Positions 26,178 through 39,099 of a DNA stretch of 64,000 nucleotides are shown here, piece by piece. The first letter of the stretch is position 1, and every line of letters begins with the position of its first letter. The translations under genes were made by a program, and so were the position numbers. Below the pieces are notes generated by a model. It saw only the letters and a program-made list of their open reading frames with translations, was not told where the DNA came from and did no database searches. The DNA lies in assembly GCF_030272615.1 (NCBI RefSeq), contig NW_026729193.1, positions 62,001 through 126,000 of the forward strand, in the 5' to 3' direction. Origin of the DNA: Cryptomeria japonica (taxonomy: Eukaryota; Streptophyta; Pinopsida; Cupressales; Cupressaceae).

Positions 26178-28320
26178 ATGCACGAGAGAAGATCTTTACA
26201 TCAAGGGCATCCCAGTTCACCTCTAGGAGGAGGCAACCAATGCTGGTTGCCTAAAGGCAATAGAGGTAGGCATACTTCTTCCTCAAGTAACTTTCCCTTA
26301 GTGGCTTTAAATATAGATATGGTTGATGTTGATCAAATTTTCTTTAATCCATTAATGTATGGTCATCAAAGGTCATATGCTAATGAGTAGTCCCATAGAT
26401 CTCATAAATACTATTTTGAAATTTCTAAAAGAATTGGGTATTATTACTACAATAGTGATGGGGATCAAGTTTATTATGATTAATAGGGGGGTATCTATAT
26501 CACATCCTATAGTAAACCTCCTAAAGGGTAATTTAAGGGTCAAGATAAGAAGGAAGGATAAGGTGAGGGAACTAAATGATAGATTGGAACAAATGACCAA
26601 AGAGTTCTAGACAGAACTTAATGAAGAGACACACAAAGGCCAATTAAGAAAGGAATTAGGAGAAAACAAGAAAGAGGAAGATCTCTTTGTTGGGATGTTT
26701 ATAAATAATACCACAGATCCACTTGTATCATCCATGCCTTTGGTGAATGTCTTGACACCCTAGGATAAGGGAAAAGAAATTCCAAATAATGCAAATGTGT
26801 GTTGAACTTCAAAAGTGAATACCAGAGAACTCAATGACCAAGAGTTGAGGGAGGATGTTGAGAAGTTAGAATTATATTATACTAGACAAGAAATGTTGAT
26901 AAGAAAAGTTGAATTGCATAGAAGATTGTAATATCTAGATAGTCTATCACATAAGGGTATTAAGACTTCACAGTTGCCTAGTGTTCCAAAACTATTCTAT
27001 TTAATGTCAGTGGTCCTCTATTGTTGATCTCTTAACTTGTGGTGAAAGTATGTAGCCTTAAAATATGACTCATGTGACCACATGTATATCTAGCCCTATT
27101 GTGTGTTATCCTGTTAGTATACCCATTGTTTCTATACCCTCAATTCAATTAATATCTCAGATGGGTAATCAAAATCCTTTGGCAACGAGGCATAATCATC
27201 CAATTGTCAATCCTATAGTTGTTGCAAGTGCAATGAATTCCTCAGTTCCTCAAATACCCTAACCCCTAATACCTCAGTAAATGAATATGTAATAAAATCA
27301 ACTCTACCAGTAGTTGTTACAACAAAAACAACAATATTAATAGATATTGTAGTAATTTCAAAATCTATAGGTTCAATAGCAGAATGCACCTGTTAATCTG
27401 CAAGATCCTAATGGTATTGCAAATCCCTAGGTCATGGTTCCAAAACCAAATGCTGCTACTGTACCATAAAATATCCTAGATCTTGAACCTTATGTTGCTC
27501 CAAATATAAGGGAGGATTTCTTCGCTATACCCACAGTCCATATGGATAGATATAAGCAACTTGATTTTACTGGTATTCCTAGATATCCAAATCTAATCAA
27601 TAATGATATAAGGTAGGAGTTGCCAAAGCTTTCAGGAAGTACTGGGTTATTGGTAGATGATCATATAAAAGCCTTCATGAATGTCATGGATAACATTGAA
27701 TTTAAACATGAAGATGTATTAATGATTTTTTTATGCATTCATTAACAAATGATGCAAGAGACAAGTATAGGATTCTCTCAAGTGCACACATCAGTAGTTG
27801 GAAGGACTTTGAAAGAGTCTTTAGAGAGAAATATGGAGACCATATTGATGCAAGATTTAACCGAGGAGAAATAACAATAATTCAAAAGTATTAGAATTAG
27901 ATGGTGACATAATTCAAAGCAAGATTTGTTAGAAAATTGAATAAGATACCACATCATTTGAGGCCAAATGATCAAATGTGTTTGATCTTTTATATGAAGG
28001 AATATGAATTTGTTTTGGTATGAGACAAGGTCAAGAGAACACCCTACTCTCAAAGATGATTTTAAAACAACACTTAACATTGAGAACAACAAAAATTTGG
28101 TTGGGAAAGTTGGTAAAAGGGATGAAGTAAAGATCCTTCAGAATCCAAATGGACACCACAGTAAGCAATTGAAGGAAGAAGAAAATTTTGACAAGGTCAT
28201 GAGTGTATTGAAAGATATGAGTTATAAAGCTATGAGAAATGAAAAGGGGTTGTCTAATGAGAAGGCAAGTTTCCAAAAGGGTGACATACCAAGACTTCAT
28301 GAAATTCCATAAAATACTAA
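26178..28320 (+). mobile_element. Gag region of the gypsy fossil
   Basis: A retrotransposon gag domain is visible at about 27,540-28,020, and its sister copy at about 38,040-38,504 is clearer there (ANDARDWYKSFLNAHINRW). Upstream is a Gln- and Pro-rich linker. The fossil is broken in several places. Confidence 0.75.
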
Positions 28321-29369
28321 TTGGCATGATGACAAACCAATATAGAACATCAATAATAAAAAAAGGTACCTCAAATAAGGATACTCCTAATCCTTTAAAG
28401 AGGTTGAGTGCAAATATGCTAGATGAGACTCCTTGGTGTTGTGCGCGTGACCTTTATCATTCCCTTGTTCAATGTAGTGTTGCTTTAGCATACAACACAC
28501 TGATGAAACTTGTGATCAACAATGTGATGATCAACAAACTATAAATATGCTTTCTTGAGGTCTAGATGTACTTTTACATGAGTATGATTAATCAGATGAT
28601 GAGGCACCTGATAATGATTTAGATAATAAGAGACAATATCATGTTGTTATAGAACAACAAGTATTATCCGATATAGAAAACAATCTGGTAGGAGAGATTG
28701 TGGCAAAAAATTATGACCATGTACCTGAAAGGATCAATTTAAGAAGACCTTCTAAAGAAAATAATAAAGCACTGATGGTTGCAGTAGTAGCTCAAGCTAT
28801 GAGTGACTATCAATAAAAGAACAAAAAATATTAATGTTTATCAAGGTCAGCCATACATTATGTTTGTGGAAGAGTCCTAGGATAAAACAAAGTTGGTGGA
28901 TCAAAATCTTGAAGAAAAATAGAAGACTCATATGGATCCAAAGAATTATTATTCTGATTTGAAAGAGATCAGTAAGAGAGACAAAGAAAAGAGAAAAGTC
29001 CAGGAAACAAATGCCATGAAATACAACACCTCTAAATTGAAAAGAAGAAAAGTGTTCTAAGTGAAGCAAAAAAAATTGATCCTCGGCCTATTCATAGTGT
29101 TCATTCATTTGATATTGCACAAACTTTGTCTCAAATAAAGGTGTCAATTTTCTTGTTAGAAATGATGAAATTTGAGGAATATAGCGGTAGTAATTTGTAT
29201 CTTTAATTTTAAATGTGTCTAGCTATTTTGCTAAGTCAAACCCATTAGTATCTACACAAGGAAAAACAAATAGGCAAATGAATGTTACTCATGCTGAGAA
29301 AATGAAGACACGTGAAGTCTATTTGGGTCAACTATTACTAAATGACCATCCCAAATTGATCCTTTCTAC

Positions 29370-29680
29370 TTAACCTTATTGATTAATAATAATTTGTTAA
29401 GAAATTGTATGATAGACTCAAGAGCAATAGTTAATATAATTCCAACAAAAGTCATGAAAGAGATCGGATTAAAAGTGGATACCTCATACGAGAAGTGTTT
29501 TGAAATGGACAATAGGTCAATCCCAGTCATAGATGTTATAAAAGGTCTAGAATTAAAACTAGCGTCATGCCATGAAGTTGCATACATAATGGATGTAATT
29601 ATAGAAGATATTGCTCCACACTATGGCATGTTATTGTCAAGAGAATGGGCTACTAGTATGGGTGGAAATGTATAGCTAGA
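29370..29680 (+). mobile_element. Protease region of the gypsy fossil
   Basis: This has the layout of a retroviral-type aspartic protease: an active-site-like stretch at the start, followed by GLELKLASC and HYGMLLSREW, the usual closing words in plant gypsy proteases. It lies between gag and the RNase H-like domain. Confidence 0.7.
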
Positions 29681-29874
29681 ATTGTGCTACACAACTATTT
29701 TAGGGGGTAGACAATATATTAGGGTTCATAAAGAAAAAAGATCTAAACAAGTTGTGGAGGAAGTAGATATTGATCAATAGGTATGCTTTTGTGATATTAA
29801 CATTGACAATTTCAGAGTTGAATAAGTGGAGCCAATGTTGCAAAATACTGACCCTATGATTGATGAGGTTATTA

Positions 29875-30420
29875 GCACCTAGAGCAGACTATGGAAAATG
29901 TTCTTTGATGGTGCCTACAGTAGAGAAAGGTCTAGAGTTGGTGTGGTTTTCATTGCACCAAATGAGTAAACTTTTAAATATTCTTTCATGTTGTCATTTG
30001 AGTGTACTAATAACACTGGGAAGTATGAAGCACTACTACTTGGTCTTAGTATAGCTGTGAAACATGGTATAAAGATGTTGGTTATCAATTTAATGACTCA
30101 GAGTTAGTTGTCATCCAAATATTCTTCTAAGAATAAGAGGTTGAAACAATATAAGTTTGCAATTTGGGATACCATCAATATTTTTGATGCATTTGCAATC
30201 GGATGGGTGGAGAGGTCAAAAATATTATGGTAGATTTTTTGGCTAATGTTGTTTTAAAAAGAAATGACATTACCTTAGTAGGCATATCATAAATAGAGGT
30301 AAAGGTTAGACCCTCTATTCCTGATAACATTTAAAATTGGCAGGTCTTTGAAGATGATGATGATCTTCTCAAGTTTTTACACTGCATTGATTAGTATGAA
30401 ACACAAGCAATTGATTTCAA
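29875..30420 (+). mobile_element. RNase H-like domain between protease and RT (gypsy fossil)
   Basis: Forward-frame pieces give FFDGAYSRE, SFECTNNTGKYEALLLGL and a DSELVV stretch, the pattern of the additional RNase H known from the plant Tat lineage. A segment reading RPSIPDNI and WQVFEDDDD follows, which commonly trails this domain. It lies upstream of the reverse transcriptase, so the element has two RNase H regions. Broken. Confidence 0.75.
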
Positions 30421-30589
30421 TGCCTTCCTTGAAGTTGAAGATGGTAGAGAAACCAATTTTGGAAATGATGTTGTCTATTTGAAAACTAATAAGATTACAA
30501 AAGGTTGGTTGAATTAGAGCAAGTATTTTTGGAAATGATAGTTATGCATTGAAACTTGCCCTCTGTGAATAAGGATGGTCTGGAATAAA

Positions 30590-31960
30590 TAAATCTAGGA
30601 ACTGATGTTTCTCCAAAGAAGGTATACATCAAGAACAAGATTAGTCTTAAGATTAGGAGGGTGTTGATTACATTGTTAATAAAATACAAGAATATTTTTG
30701 CATGGTTTTATGATAACCTCAAGGCAGATAGGGAAGATCTGTTCCAACATGAAATTTCCTTGAAACTAGATGCAAATCCTTTTAGAAAAAAACAAAGGCC
30801 AATAAACCCTATTTTAGCCCCAAAGGTGCAAGAAGAATTGATGAAGCTCAGAGATGGAGGCATAATTAAACCAATCAGACATTATAATTTGGTATCAAAT
30901 TTAGTATCACTGAGGAAGAAAAGTGGGGATATAAGATTGTGTCTGGACTTCATAAACTTGAATGTGTCTTCTTTAAAGGATAATTATCCCCTAACCAATA
31001 TGGAAGCCATGCTCTAAAGAGTTATTGGGTGCAATTTTTAAGTATGATGGATGGTTTCTCTAGGTATAACCAAGTGAAAGTTAAGGAGTCTAAATAGTAT
31101 AAGATAACTTTTACAAATCCTTGGGGTACCTATGTGTATATCAAAATTCCATTTGGTCTAACTAATGTAGGTCCTAATTTTCAAAGAGCTATGGATGTAG
31201 CATTTGTAGATTTGATTGACATCATAATGGTTGTTTGTTAGGATAATCTCCCAACTTATTCCAAGAGGATTAAGGATCATTGTACACATTTGGAGAGGAT
31301 ATTTGTGAAAGCCTTAGAATATGGTATTACATTAAATCCAAATAAATTCAATTTTGTTGTGATAGAAGGTAAGTTGTCAGGCCACATTATTTCAAGAGAT
31401 TAGGTAAGGATAGATCTAGAAAGGGTTAAACCCATTGATAAAATTTCAATCCCTAAGATAGTAAAGGCCATTCAATCCTTCTTTGGTCAAGTTAGTTTTG
31501 TGAGAATATTTATTTCTAACTTTGTAGAGATTGTCAAGCCCATTTCTAGAATGCTTAAAGAGGGTGCAAAACTTGACTACATAGAAGAGGCATTGTAATA
31601 CTTTATAGACATAAAGAGAGATATCGAAGAGGCTCCAGTCTTAAAGTCACTTGATTTTGACAAGCCATTTCATATCTTTTCTTTTGCCTCAATTCATACC
31701 ATCATTTTAGTTATGTTGCAAAAGAATGATGAAGGTTTTGAGGAGCCCATATCCTTCTTTAGTAAATTTATTTAGGCGACAAAGCTAAAAAATGATATTA
31801 TTGAAAAACAGGCCTATGCTTTAGTTAAAGCAATTAAAAATTTAGACTGTGCTTTGTTGGTGCTAAGGTTATTGCATACATCCTCAATGTAGTGGTGAAG
31901 CACATATTTTCTCAATCTAAATTGACTAGTCCTAGGTGCAGATAGATAAATAAAATCTAA
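30590..31960 (+). mobile_element. Reverse transcriptase and RNase H region of the gypsy fossil
   Basis: Strong Ty3/gypsy reverse transcriptase text occurs: KSGDIRLCLDFINLN, SLKDNYPLTNMEAML, then MMDGFSRYNQV-like and IPFGLTN words. The RNase H part includes the KPFHIFSFAS-like stretch near 31,660. Broken at several points. Confidence 0.9.
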
Positions 31961-32155
31961 GAATTTAATATTGAGATTCAAATCACCAAGCACCGCAGAG
32001 GTATGGGACTTGCAAAACTGATGGCAGAAACAAACCTAGAGTCTGCTTAGGTAGACAATGTGGTAAAAAATGATTATGCACTAACAAGTATTGACAGGCA
32101 ACCTTGGTACTCAAATATTGTGTATTTTCTAAAAAACATTAAGTGTCCTGAATAG

Positions 32156-33350
32156 ATGAGTGACAATCAAAAGGGGGCATTAAAAGTTCTACAAGCTCAA
32201 AAATACATACTGAAAGATGGAAATATTTTCTTAAAAAACAGGGATGGTCTCCTATTATTTTTCTTATATGAGAGGAAATCTCAAAATATTTTGAGAGAAA
32301 TGCATGAAGGGGTTTGTGGTGGATACTTTACATCAAATACTATCACTCATAAGATACTTGGGGTAGGCTATTACTGGACCACTATGTTTGCACACACCCA
32401 TAACTATATGAGAAAATGTGAACCTTGCAAAATATTTTCTAGGAAACTCAATTACCTCTTAGGCTCCAATAGATAGAAGCTCTATTTTACTAGTGGAGAA
32501 TAGATTTCATAGGAGAAAAGAATGAGAAGTCTAGTGGTGGCCATAGATGGATTTTGGTGGTAACTGATTATTTCACCAAGTGGATAGAGGTCATTCCCAC
32601 CAAACAAGCAACCAGTAAACTGGTAATCAAATTCTTGTTAGATAACATACTCACAAGGTTTGGTGTACCAATAGAGCTTATAATGGACAATGCTATGTGC
32701 TTCAGGTTAGAAGAGTTCAAGGATTTATGTGAATAATATGGATTCATAATGTCATACTCATTCCCCTATCATCCCTGAGGAAATAAAAAAGATGAGTCCA
32801 CTAATAAGAGTCTTATGAAGATTATAAAAAGGATGTTGGAGAAGAAAATGAGAGCTTGGGATTTCAAGATGAAACTTGCACTGTGGGTTGATAGGGTAAA
32901 TATAGAAAAGGCCACATGTAAATCTCCTTTTGAACTAGTTTATGGGTCTCAGGTGAGATTGCCTCTAAATAACTTTCTCCCTATGTACAAGTTCATCCAT
33001 GAGGAGTATGATGATATCATGGAACCAATGGAAGAGAGGATAGTACAACTGGTTGAATTGGATGAGATGAGAAACAAATCTTTAAAGGAGAATACTAAGT
33101 TGCAACAACAAATTTAATGTATATTTGATAAGAGGACTATATAGAGGAAGTTCTAGCAAGGAGATTTGATTATGATGTGGAATTCTAGAAACTAGGAAAA
33201 GGGGAAACATGGTAAATTTGAGGCTATTTAGCTTGGTCCATTTGAAGTAACAGATAAATATGGAGAGGGCTCTTATTTTCTTTGGAATGTAGAACATGAA
33301 GTTAAACAATTGATAGTGCATGGACAATTCCTTAAAAACTTATTTTCTTA
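32156..33350 (+). mobile_element. Integrase region of the gypsy fossil
   Basis: A zinc-binding N-terminal stretch (MHEGVCGGYF and C..C spacing near 32,300-32,440) is followed by the catalytic core (VVTDYFTKWIEVIPTKQATS, FGVPIELIMDN) and a C-terminal tail (KSPFELVYGSQVRLPL, then LGPFEV near 33,235). No chromodomain is evident. It is followed by about 145 bp of 3' untranslated sequence before the second LTR. Confidence 0.85.
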
Positions 33351-33496
33351 AGCCTTGTTTTCCATACACAATATATTTAGGTTGTACATTTTTTATATAT
33401 TCCTTTTAGATTAAAGTTTTAGTTCGGACTAGTCTCCCCCCAGAGTTTGGCTTCTCATCTTAAGCATGCTTCTTAACTATCCCCAAATAGAGCTAT

Positions 33497-34612
33497 TGTT
33501 AGGACTATTTTTTGAGTTTCTTAAGGTTGGGATTTTGTTTTTATTTGGTGATAGAATGATTTTGTTTAAATCATTATGGGGATTCTTTTTGATCAGTGAA
33601 TTGATTTACTATTTTCCATATGCTTAAATTTGTACCTCAAGGGTTTTGTATCATTTAAATTTTGTCCTGAATCCTAGCTCTTCTCTTTCAGCTCGTAATT
33701 TTAATATACAAGTCTTATATAAGTTATTTCATTCTTGTTTCAATGAGCCTTAGGTTTTTGGCCCCTTCTATATGATTTCCTAGGGACATAACTTAATGCA
33801 TGTGCCTAGAGTTGTTTTTGTGTGGGCCCTGGTCTTTAAAATCCTCGATACACGTTGAGATGTTCTATATGCCTTATCAAGATTCCAAGTGTCATTTGAT
33901 GCAGATTTGTAATGTTCCAAAAGGGAGCTCATGACTCGATGAAACCTTTTCTCCTATTCTACTGAGTTCCCAGAGGTTTTATTTCTACAATATTTTAAAA
34001 TATTTGCAACTCAAACACTTAGTGAGCTATTTTGTATCTTTTATGTTGAGTCTTGAGTTATGCCACAGGGTGCAAACAATTTGGTACTTAGAGCTTGGTG
34101 ACTTCCTTATTTCTAGTTTGGTGAATGTCTGAGGAGAATGGTTTCAAAGTGACCTTTAAAAGTAATTTGACACATGCTGAGAGGCTTTCCTTCTCCTTCG
34201 TGAGTCTCTGAGTAAGTGAAGATAAAATGCTTTATCAGGAGATGAAAAGGATCAAGCCTGTCAGTTTGGGACACGCCAAGACAGCCTAAGGGATTTTAGT
34301 AAGCAAATGAGGAGTAAAAGTAAGGCTGGTGATAGGGATATTAAAGGTCAAAAGTAATCCCCTTGAATAGGAAGATTCAAATTTTACTTGTGGCCATTGA
34401 TGATTTTTGGTTAATATTTTAGTTCAAAGTTATGTCATGCCTGTTTGTGCCATCAAAGTTCACATGAATATCATCAATGAAAGTAAAGACTAGATATTTA
34501 AGGAAGCTATTCCTAATACTGATTCATTTGTTTAGTTCAAATTAGAATTCAAGGTAGAGAGGAGAAAAAAGTAGGGTTCCTATGAAGAAATTTGACTACC
34601 TCTAAAGTTTTC
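33497..34612 (+). repeat. Second LTR of the gypsy fossil
   Basis: It starts TGTTAGGACTA and is collinear with 20,520-21,604. It serves as the 3' LTR of the first unit and sits directly upstream of the partial second internal copy. Sequence similarity to the first LTR stops near 34,612. Confidence 0.8.
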
Positions 34613-34624
34613 AGCTAATTCATC

Positions 34625-37600
34625 AAAAGCCAGTAAGTTGAAGAGCATGACTATATCATTGTGAAACTTAAGGTTAAGAACAATGATTTGAGAGAGGCAC
34701 TAATATTGACTTTGGGAAAGGGCCTTTTGTTGGAAGAAGAGGCCACAAATTTAAAGCTGAAAATAGATGTTATTCTTGAAAGGAACAAGAGAGACAAAGT
34801 ATAAAGATAGCTAGCCAAGGTCTAACAAGAAATTGTGTCACTGAAAAAAGAACTCAAACTTGGCAGGTTTAGGATGGTTCAAAATGTAGTTAAGGCTAAA
34901 TTTGTCTGAATGCTACCTCATTTGTTGTTCATGTGGACTAGACATCAAGAGATTATTTAGTTCATCCAGAGACAATGAGAAGTAGAGATTCATTTGAAGA
35001 TTTTGATGAAACATTTGTCCAGAAAGAAACAATTACTCTATTTCCTACACAAGCTTTCTAAGACTACAAAGGATGAATAAAAGGGACCATGGGAAAATAT
35101 GTTGAGTGAATTAGAAACTACAGTGTTTGAAGTTGATGGACAGCTAGTTGAGCATCACAAATATCATGGACAAGTAGAAAAATCTTTATGTATGTTCAAT
35201 TAGTTGTAGGGTAGTCCTCCATCATTCATAAATGATGACAGGGAATATAAAATAGAGAAGAAATGGAGAATGGATATTTGAAAATTTCTAGTGCATAATA
35301 TAACTGACAAACACATAGATGATGCAGATAAACTAGAAGAAAATATACATAAGCAAATGGATAGTTTGTATGAGCTCGATTATAGCATTAGAATTCTGAA
35401 TATATTAAATGCTTCTATAGTGATCCCAGCATATAATACTCATCTTGATGCTTGTCGTCATTTTTTTCTGAAAGAGAAGTAAAGAGTAGAATGAGAGGTT
35501 ATTTCAGTGCCTTGGTCATTTTTGATTAAAGATATTTTGTTTTATTTACATCTCATCTCCAACATAAATTGCAAATGCCATCTCAACATCATATTTGTTC
35601 TCTTCTCCAACTCAACAAAAAGTGTAACAACTGAGAAAGTGTTTCAAGAAGAATCATTGTTATTCATGAGTTTTTTTTGTTTTTTTTTATGCTTCTGGTA
35701 TCACGTGATGTCCCTGGTATATTCTTATGTTTTAAAGTTGAATCTTGACATGTGGAAAATTGACCCAAACCTTTGTTTCTCCCTTGTTTCTATAAGAGGG
35801 AATTCATTGCCATTTCCAGGGGGTTTTGAAATGTTTTTTTATGGACATAATGATTATATACAATGTTCTTCGTATACTGAGTTTGATAGAGTCTATTTTT
35901 GGTTAATTGTACTATTGCAGGCATAGAGATTTAATGAAGACATTACCATAGATTGTCTCCCACTTTATTCTTCTTTTGTTATATGATTTCATTTATCAAG
36001 GATAGATGGAATTGTCTTTATGAATTTCTCATAAATGTGCAATGCATTAATTGGGTTTTCTTCAAGGAGGAAACTAAATATTGATTATGTATTATAGTAG
36101 CTTTGGGAGGATTGGGTGACTTGATAAGTAGGATGTATGTTTATAGAAATGGGATGCATTTGTAAGGCATGTGTATCCAGAATAATGCATACTTGTGTCA
36201 AATCTATCAAATATGTGACTCTATTCCAATAGTTAATGCACTAATCTTGTTATATACATTTTTAGTAACCAATTATAAATCAAATTACTCTTTCTTTATT
36301 AGTTTAGTAAATGAGTGTTTCGGTGGAAGATTTTACTCTCAGAGATGAATGTTATGATCCAAACAAAGAATGAAGCCTACTTTGAAAAAAGTTCACATAT
36401 ATTCTGGGTAATTTTACTAAGAGGAATCTATTTACAAGCAATATTCATCATCATTTTTTATTCATCTAACATTATTGCTAAGGTTCACTTGCCCGGGTCT
36501 TGCAGATCCTAAAGAGTAGAAGAATTGCATACCTTATTGGCAATTCATGTTAATTGGCCAATTGTTTTTGTTTTTTGTTGATAGATGAAGGCTAATTCTT
36601 AGCTATACTAAAGAAACATTTGGAGGAACCAAAAAAAATGATGACTCTGTCGGGGAGTGCATAATAAGAAAGGTAGTGTGCAAGACTACCTCAACTAGTT
36701 TCATAACTAGAAGATTGTAGTTCTTTATTCAAAACCAGTGCTAGAAGCCTAAAGGCAATAGAGGTAGGAAAATTTCTTCCTCAAGTAACTTTACCTTAGT
36801 GTCTTTGAATATAGGTATGTTTGATGTTGAGAAAAGTTAATTTACTTTATGAATGTCTAGTCATCAAAGGTCATTTTCTAATGCATAGTCCCCTAGATCG
36901 CATAAATACTATTCTAAAATTCCTAAAAAAAACTAGGTATTATCACTACAATAGTGATGGGGACCAAGTTTATTATGATGATGAGGGGGACCGTATCAAG
37001 ATCACATCCTATAATAAACATCGTAAAGGGTCACGTTTAAGGGTCAATATAAGTAGGAGGATAAAGTGAGGGAATTTAATGGTAGACTGGAACAAATAGC
37101 CAAAGAGTTATAAGTAGAACTTGAAGAAGAGACACACAAAGGACAATTAAGAAACCAATTAGAAGAAAGGAAGAAGAAAGATAAAGATCTCTATGCTAGG
37201 ATGTTTATAAATACTACCACAAATAACCTTGTAACAACCATTTCTTTGGTGAATGTCTCATCACCCCAAGATAAGGTAAAACAAATTCTAAGTGATGCAA
37301 ATGTGATCTCAACTTCAAAAGTAAAGACCAGAAAACTCATTACCCAAGAGTTGAGGAGTTGGAATCAAATTATACCAGACAATAAATGTTGATAAGAAAA
37401 GTTGAATTGCTCAAAAGGTTGCAAGATTTTGATAGTCTATCATGTGAGGGTATTAAGACTTCACAGTTGCCTAGTGTTCCAAAAGCTAGTCTAAGTAATG
37501 TTAGTGGCTCCCTTGTTGTTGATTTGTTAATTGGTGGTGTAAGTATGAAGCCTTCAAATGTGACTCATATGACCACATGTATATCTACCCCTATTTTATA

Positions 37601-38668
37601 TTATCCTCTTTAAATGCCCATTATATTTATACCATCAAGTCAATCAATATCTTAGATGAGTAATCAAAATGCTTTTGAAATGAGGTAGAACCACCCAATT
37701 GTCAATCCTACAGTTGCTACGAGAACAAAGAATGCCCCAGTTCCTCAAATACCCCAACCCCTAATACCTCAGCAAATGAATATGCAACAAAATCAACTCT
37801 ACCAGTAGTTGTTACAACAATAATAGCAATATTAACAAATATTGTAGTAATTTCAGAATCTACATATTCAACAACAGAATGCACCTGCTAATCCATAAGA
37901 TTCTAATGTTGTTGGAAATCCCTAGGTCATGGTCACACATCCAAATGATACTAATGTAGCATAAAATATCCCATCTCTTGAACCTTGTGTTGCTCCAATT
38001 GTAAGCAATGATCCCTTTGCTAGACCCCCACTCCATATAGATAGATATAGGCAACTTGATTTTATTGGTATCCTTGGATACCCAAATCCAATGAATAATG
38101 ATATAAGGTTGGAGCTGCCAAAGTTTTTAGAAAGTATTTGGTTATTAGGAGACAATCATATTCAAGCCTCCATGAATGTCATGGATAACTTTGAAGTTTA
38201 ACATGAAGCGGTATTGATGAAGTTGTTTATGCAGCCATTAGCAAATGATGCAAGAGACTGGTATAAGAGTTTCTTGAATGCACACATCAATAGATGGAAA
38301 GAATTTCAAAGATTCTTTATAGAGAAATATGGAGACCATATTGATGCAAGATTCAAATTAGGAGAACTAACTACAATTCAAAAGAATAATAATGAGATGG
38401 TGGTCGAATTCAATGCAAGATTTATTAAAATCCTGAATAAGATACCACATCATTTGAGGTTGTATGATCACATGTGTTTGATATTTTATATGAGGGCATA
38501 TTAAATTAAGTTAGGGTATGAGCTAAGGTCAAGAGAACCAACTACTATCCGAGATATTCTTAAAGAAACACTTAGCATTGAGAACAACAGAAAGCCTATT
38601 GCGAAAGTTGGAAAAATGGATGAAGTAAAGTTCCTTTAGAATCCAAAGGGACACCAAGGTAAGAATTT
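34625..38668 (+). mobile_element. Second, partial internal copy of the gypsy fossil
   Basis: This repeats the first copy's 24,060-28,180 in order (charged pre-gag stretch, non-coding spacer, gag linker, gag domain) at lower than full identity. The equivalent of 21,605-24,060 is missing next to the LTR. The copy ends within gag at about 38,668, where AT-rich block B begins. Confidence 0.85.
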
Positions 38669-39095
38669 GAAACACCTACATTATTGTAATGTAACATTAT
38701 TATAGATATTTATCTGAAACACCTACATTAATACTCAAATAATTCATTATTAAAAATAATAAGAACTTGTTCGCCATTAATGATTCTCAAAAAAGTGAAG
38801 AGGATATTTTTCATAAATAAAATAAAAGATAATATGTTTTTAAATTGTATATCATATTTTTAAATATAAAATTAAATTATTCATCATAAAAAAGTAAGAA
38901 AAGAAATAGTTTTAAAAAAAATTGACATTAAAAGTAAAATTATTAATTGATGTGAAACCATTTAAAATTAAAATTAAAAAATATTTAAATTTATGAATTA
39001 TATCTTAATGTTATTTATCTAAACTAATAGTAATTTTAGAAATATAAACCTTAAAGTTAATAAATTCTAAAAACTAATAAAACTAAAAAAAAGAA
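38669..39095. repeat. AT-rich block B
   Basis: Collinear with parts of 690-1,700 (see block A). It is squeezed between the truncated gypsy copy and the 5' end of a LINE. A 15-base word gaaacacctacatta-like is itself repeated within it near 38,668 and 38,717. Confidence 0.6.
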
Positions 39096-39099
39096 ATAC

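Larger units (their letters stand above)
20520..38668 (+). mobile_element. Fossil Tat-like Ty3/gypsy element, LTR-internal-LTR-partial internal
   Basis: Two related LTRs start at 20,520 and 33,497, both with TGTTAGGAC. Between them, in plus-strand order, lie a long pre-gag region, gag, protease, an RNase H-like domain, reverse transcriptase with its own RNase H region, and integrase. After the second LTR a second copy of the pre-gag and gag part (34,630-38,668) repeats 24,060-28,180 and then stops. Domain order and wording around the RNase H and RT fit the plant Tat lineage. It is broken at many points throughout. The LTRs differ at roughly one base in five over the first 100 bp by eye, so it is old. 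Confidence 0.85.

Noticed and set aside
33351-33496. Polypurine tract before the second gypsy LTR
   Set aside because: No clear purine run directly precedes TGTTAGG; the nearest strong run is a pyrimidine-C tract further away, so no site is annotated.
20520-38668. Reading the gypsy region as two independent insertions
   Set aside because: No target duplication was found for either unit, so independent insertion is not shown. The shared LTR layout is simply reported.
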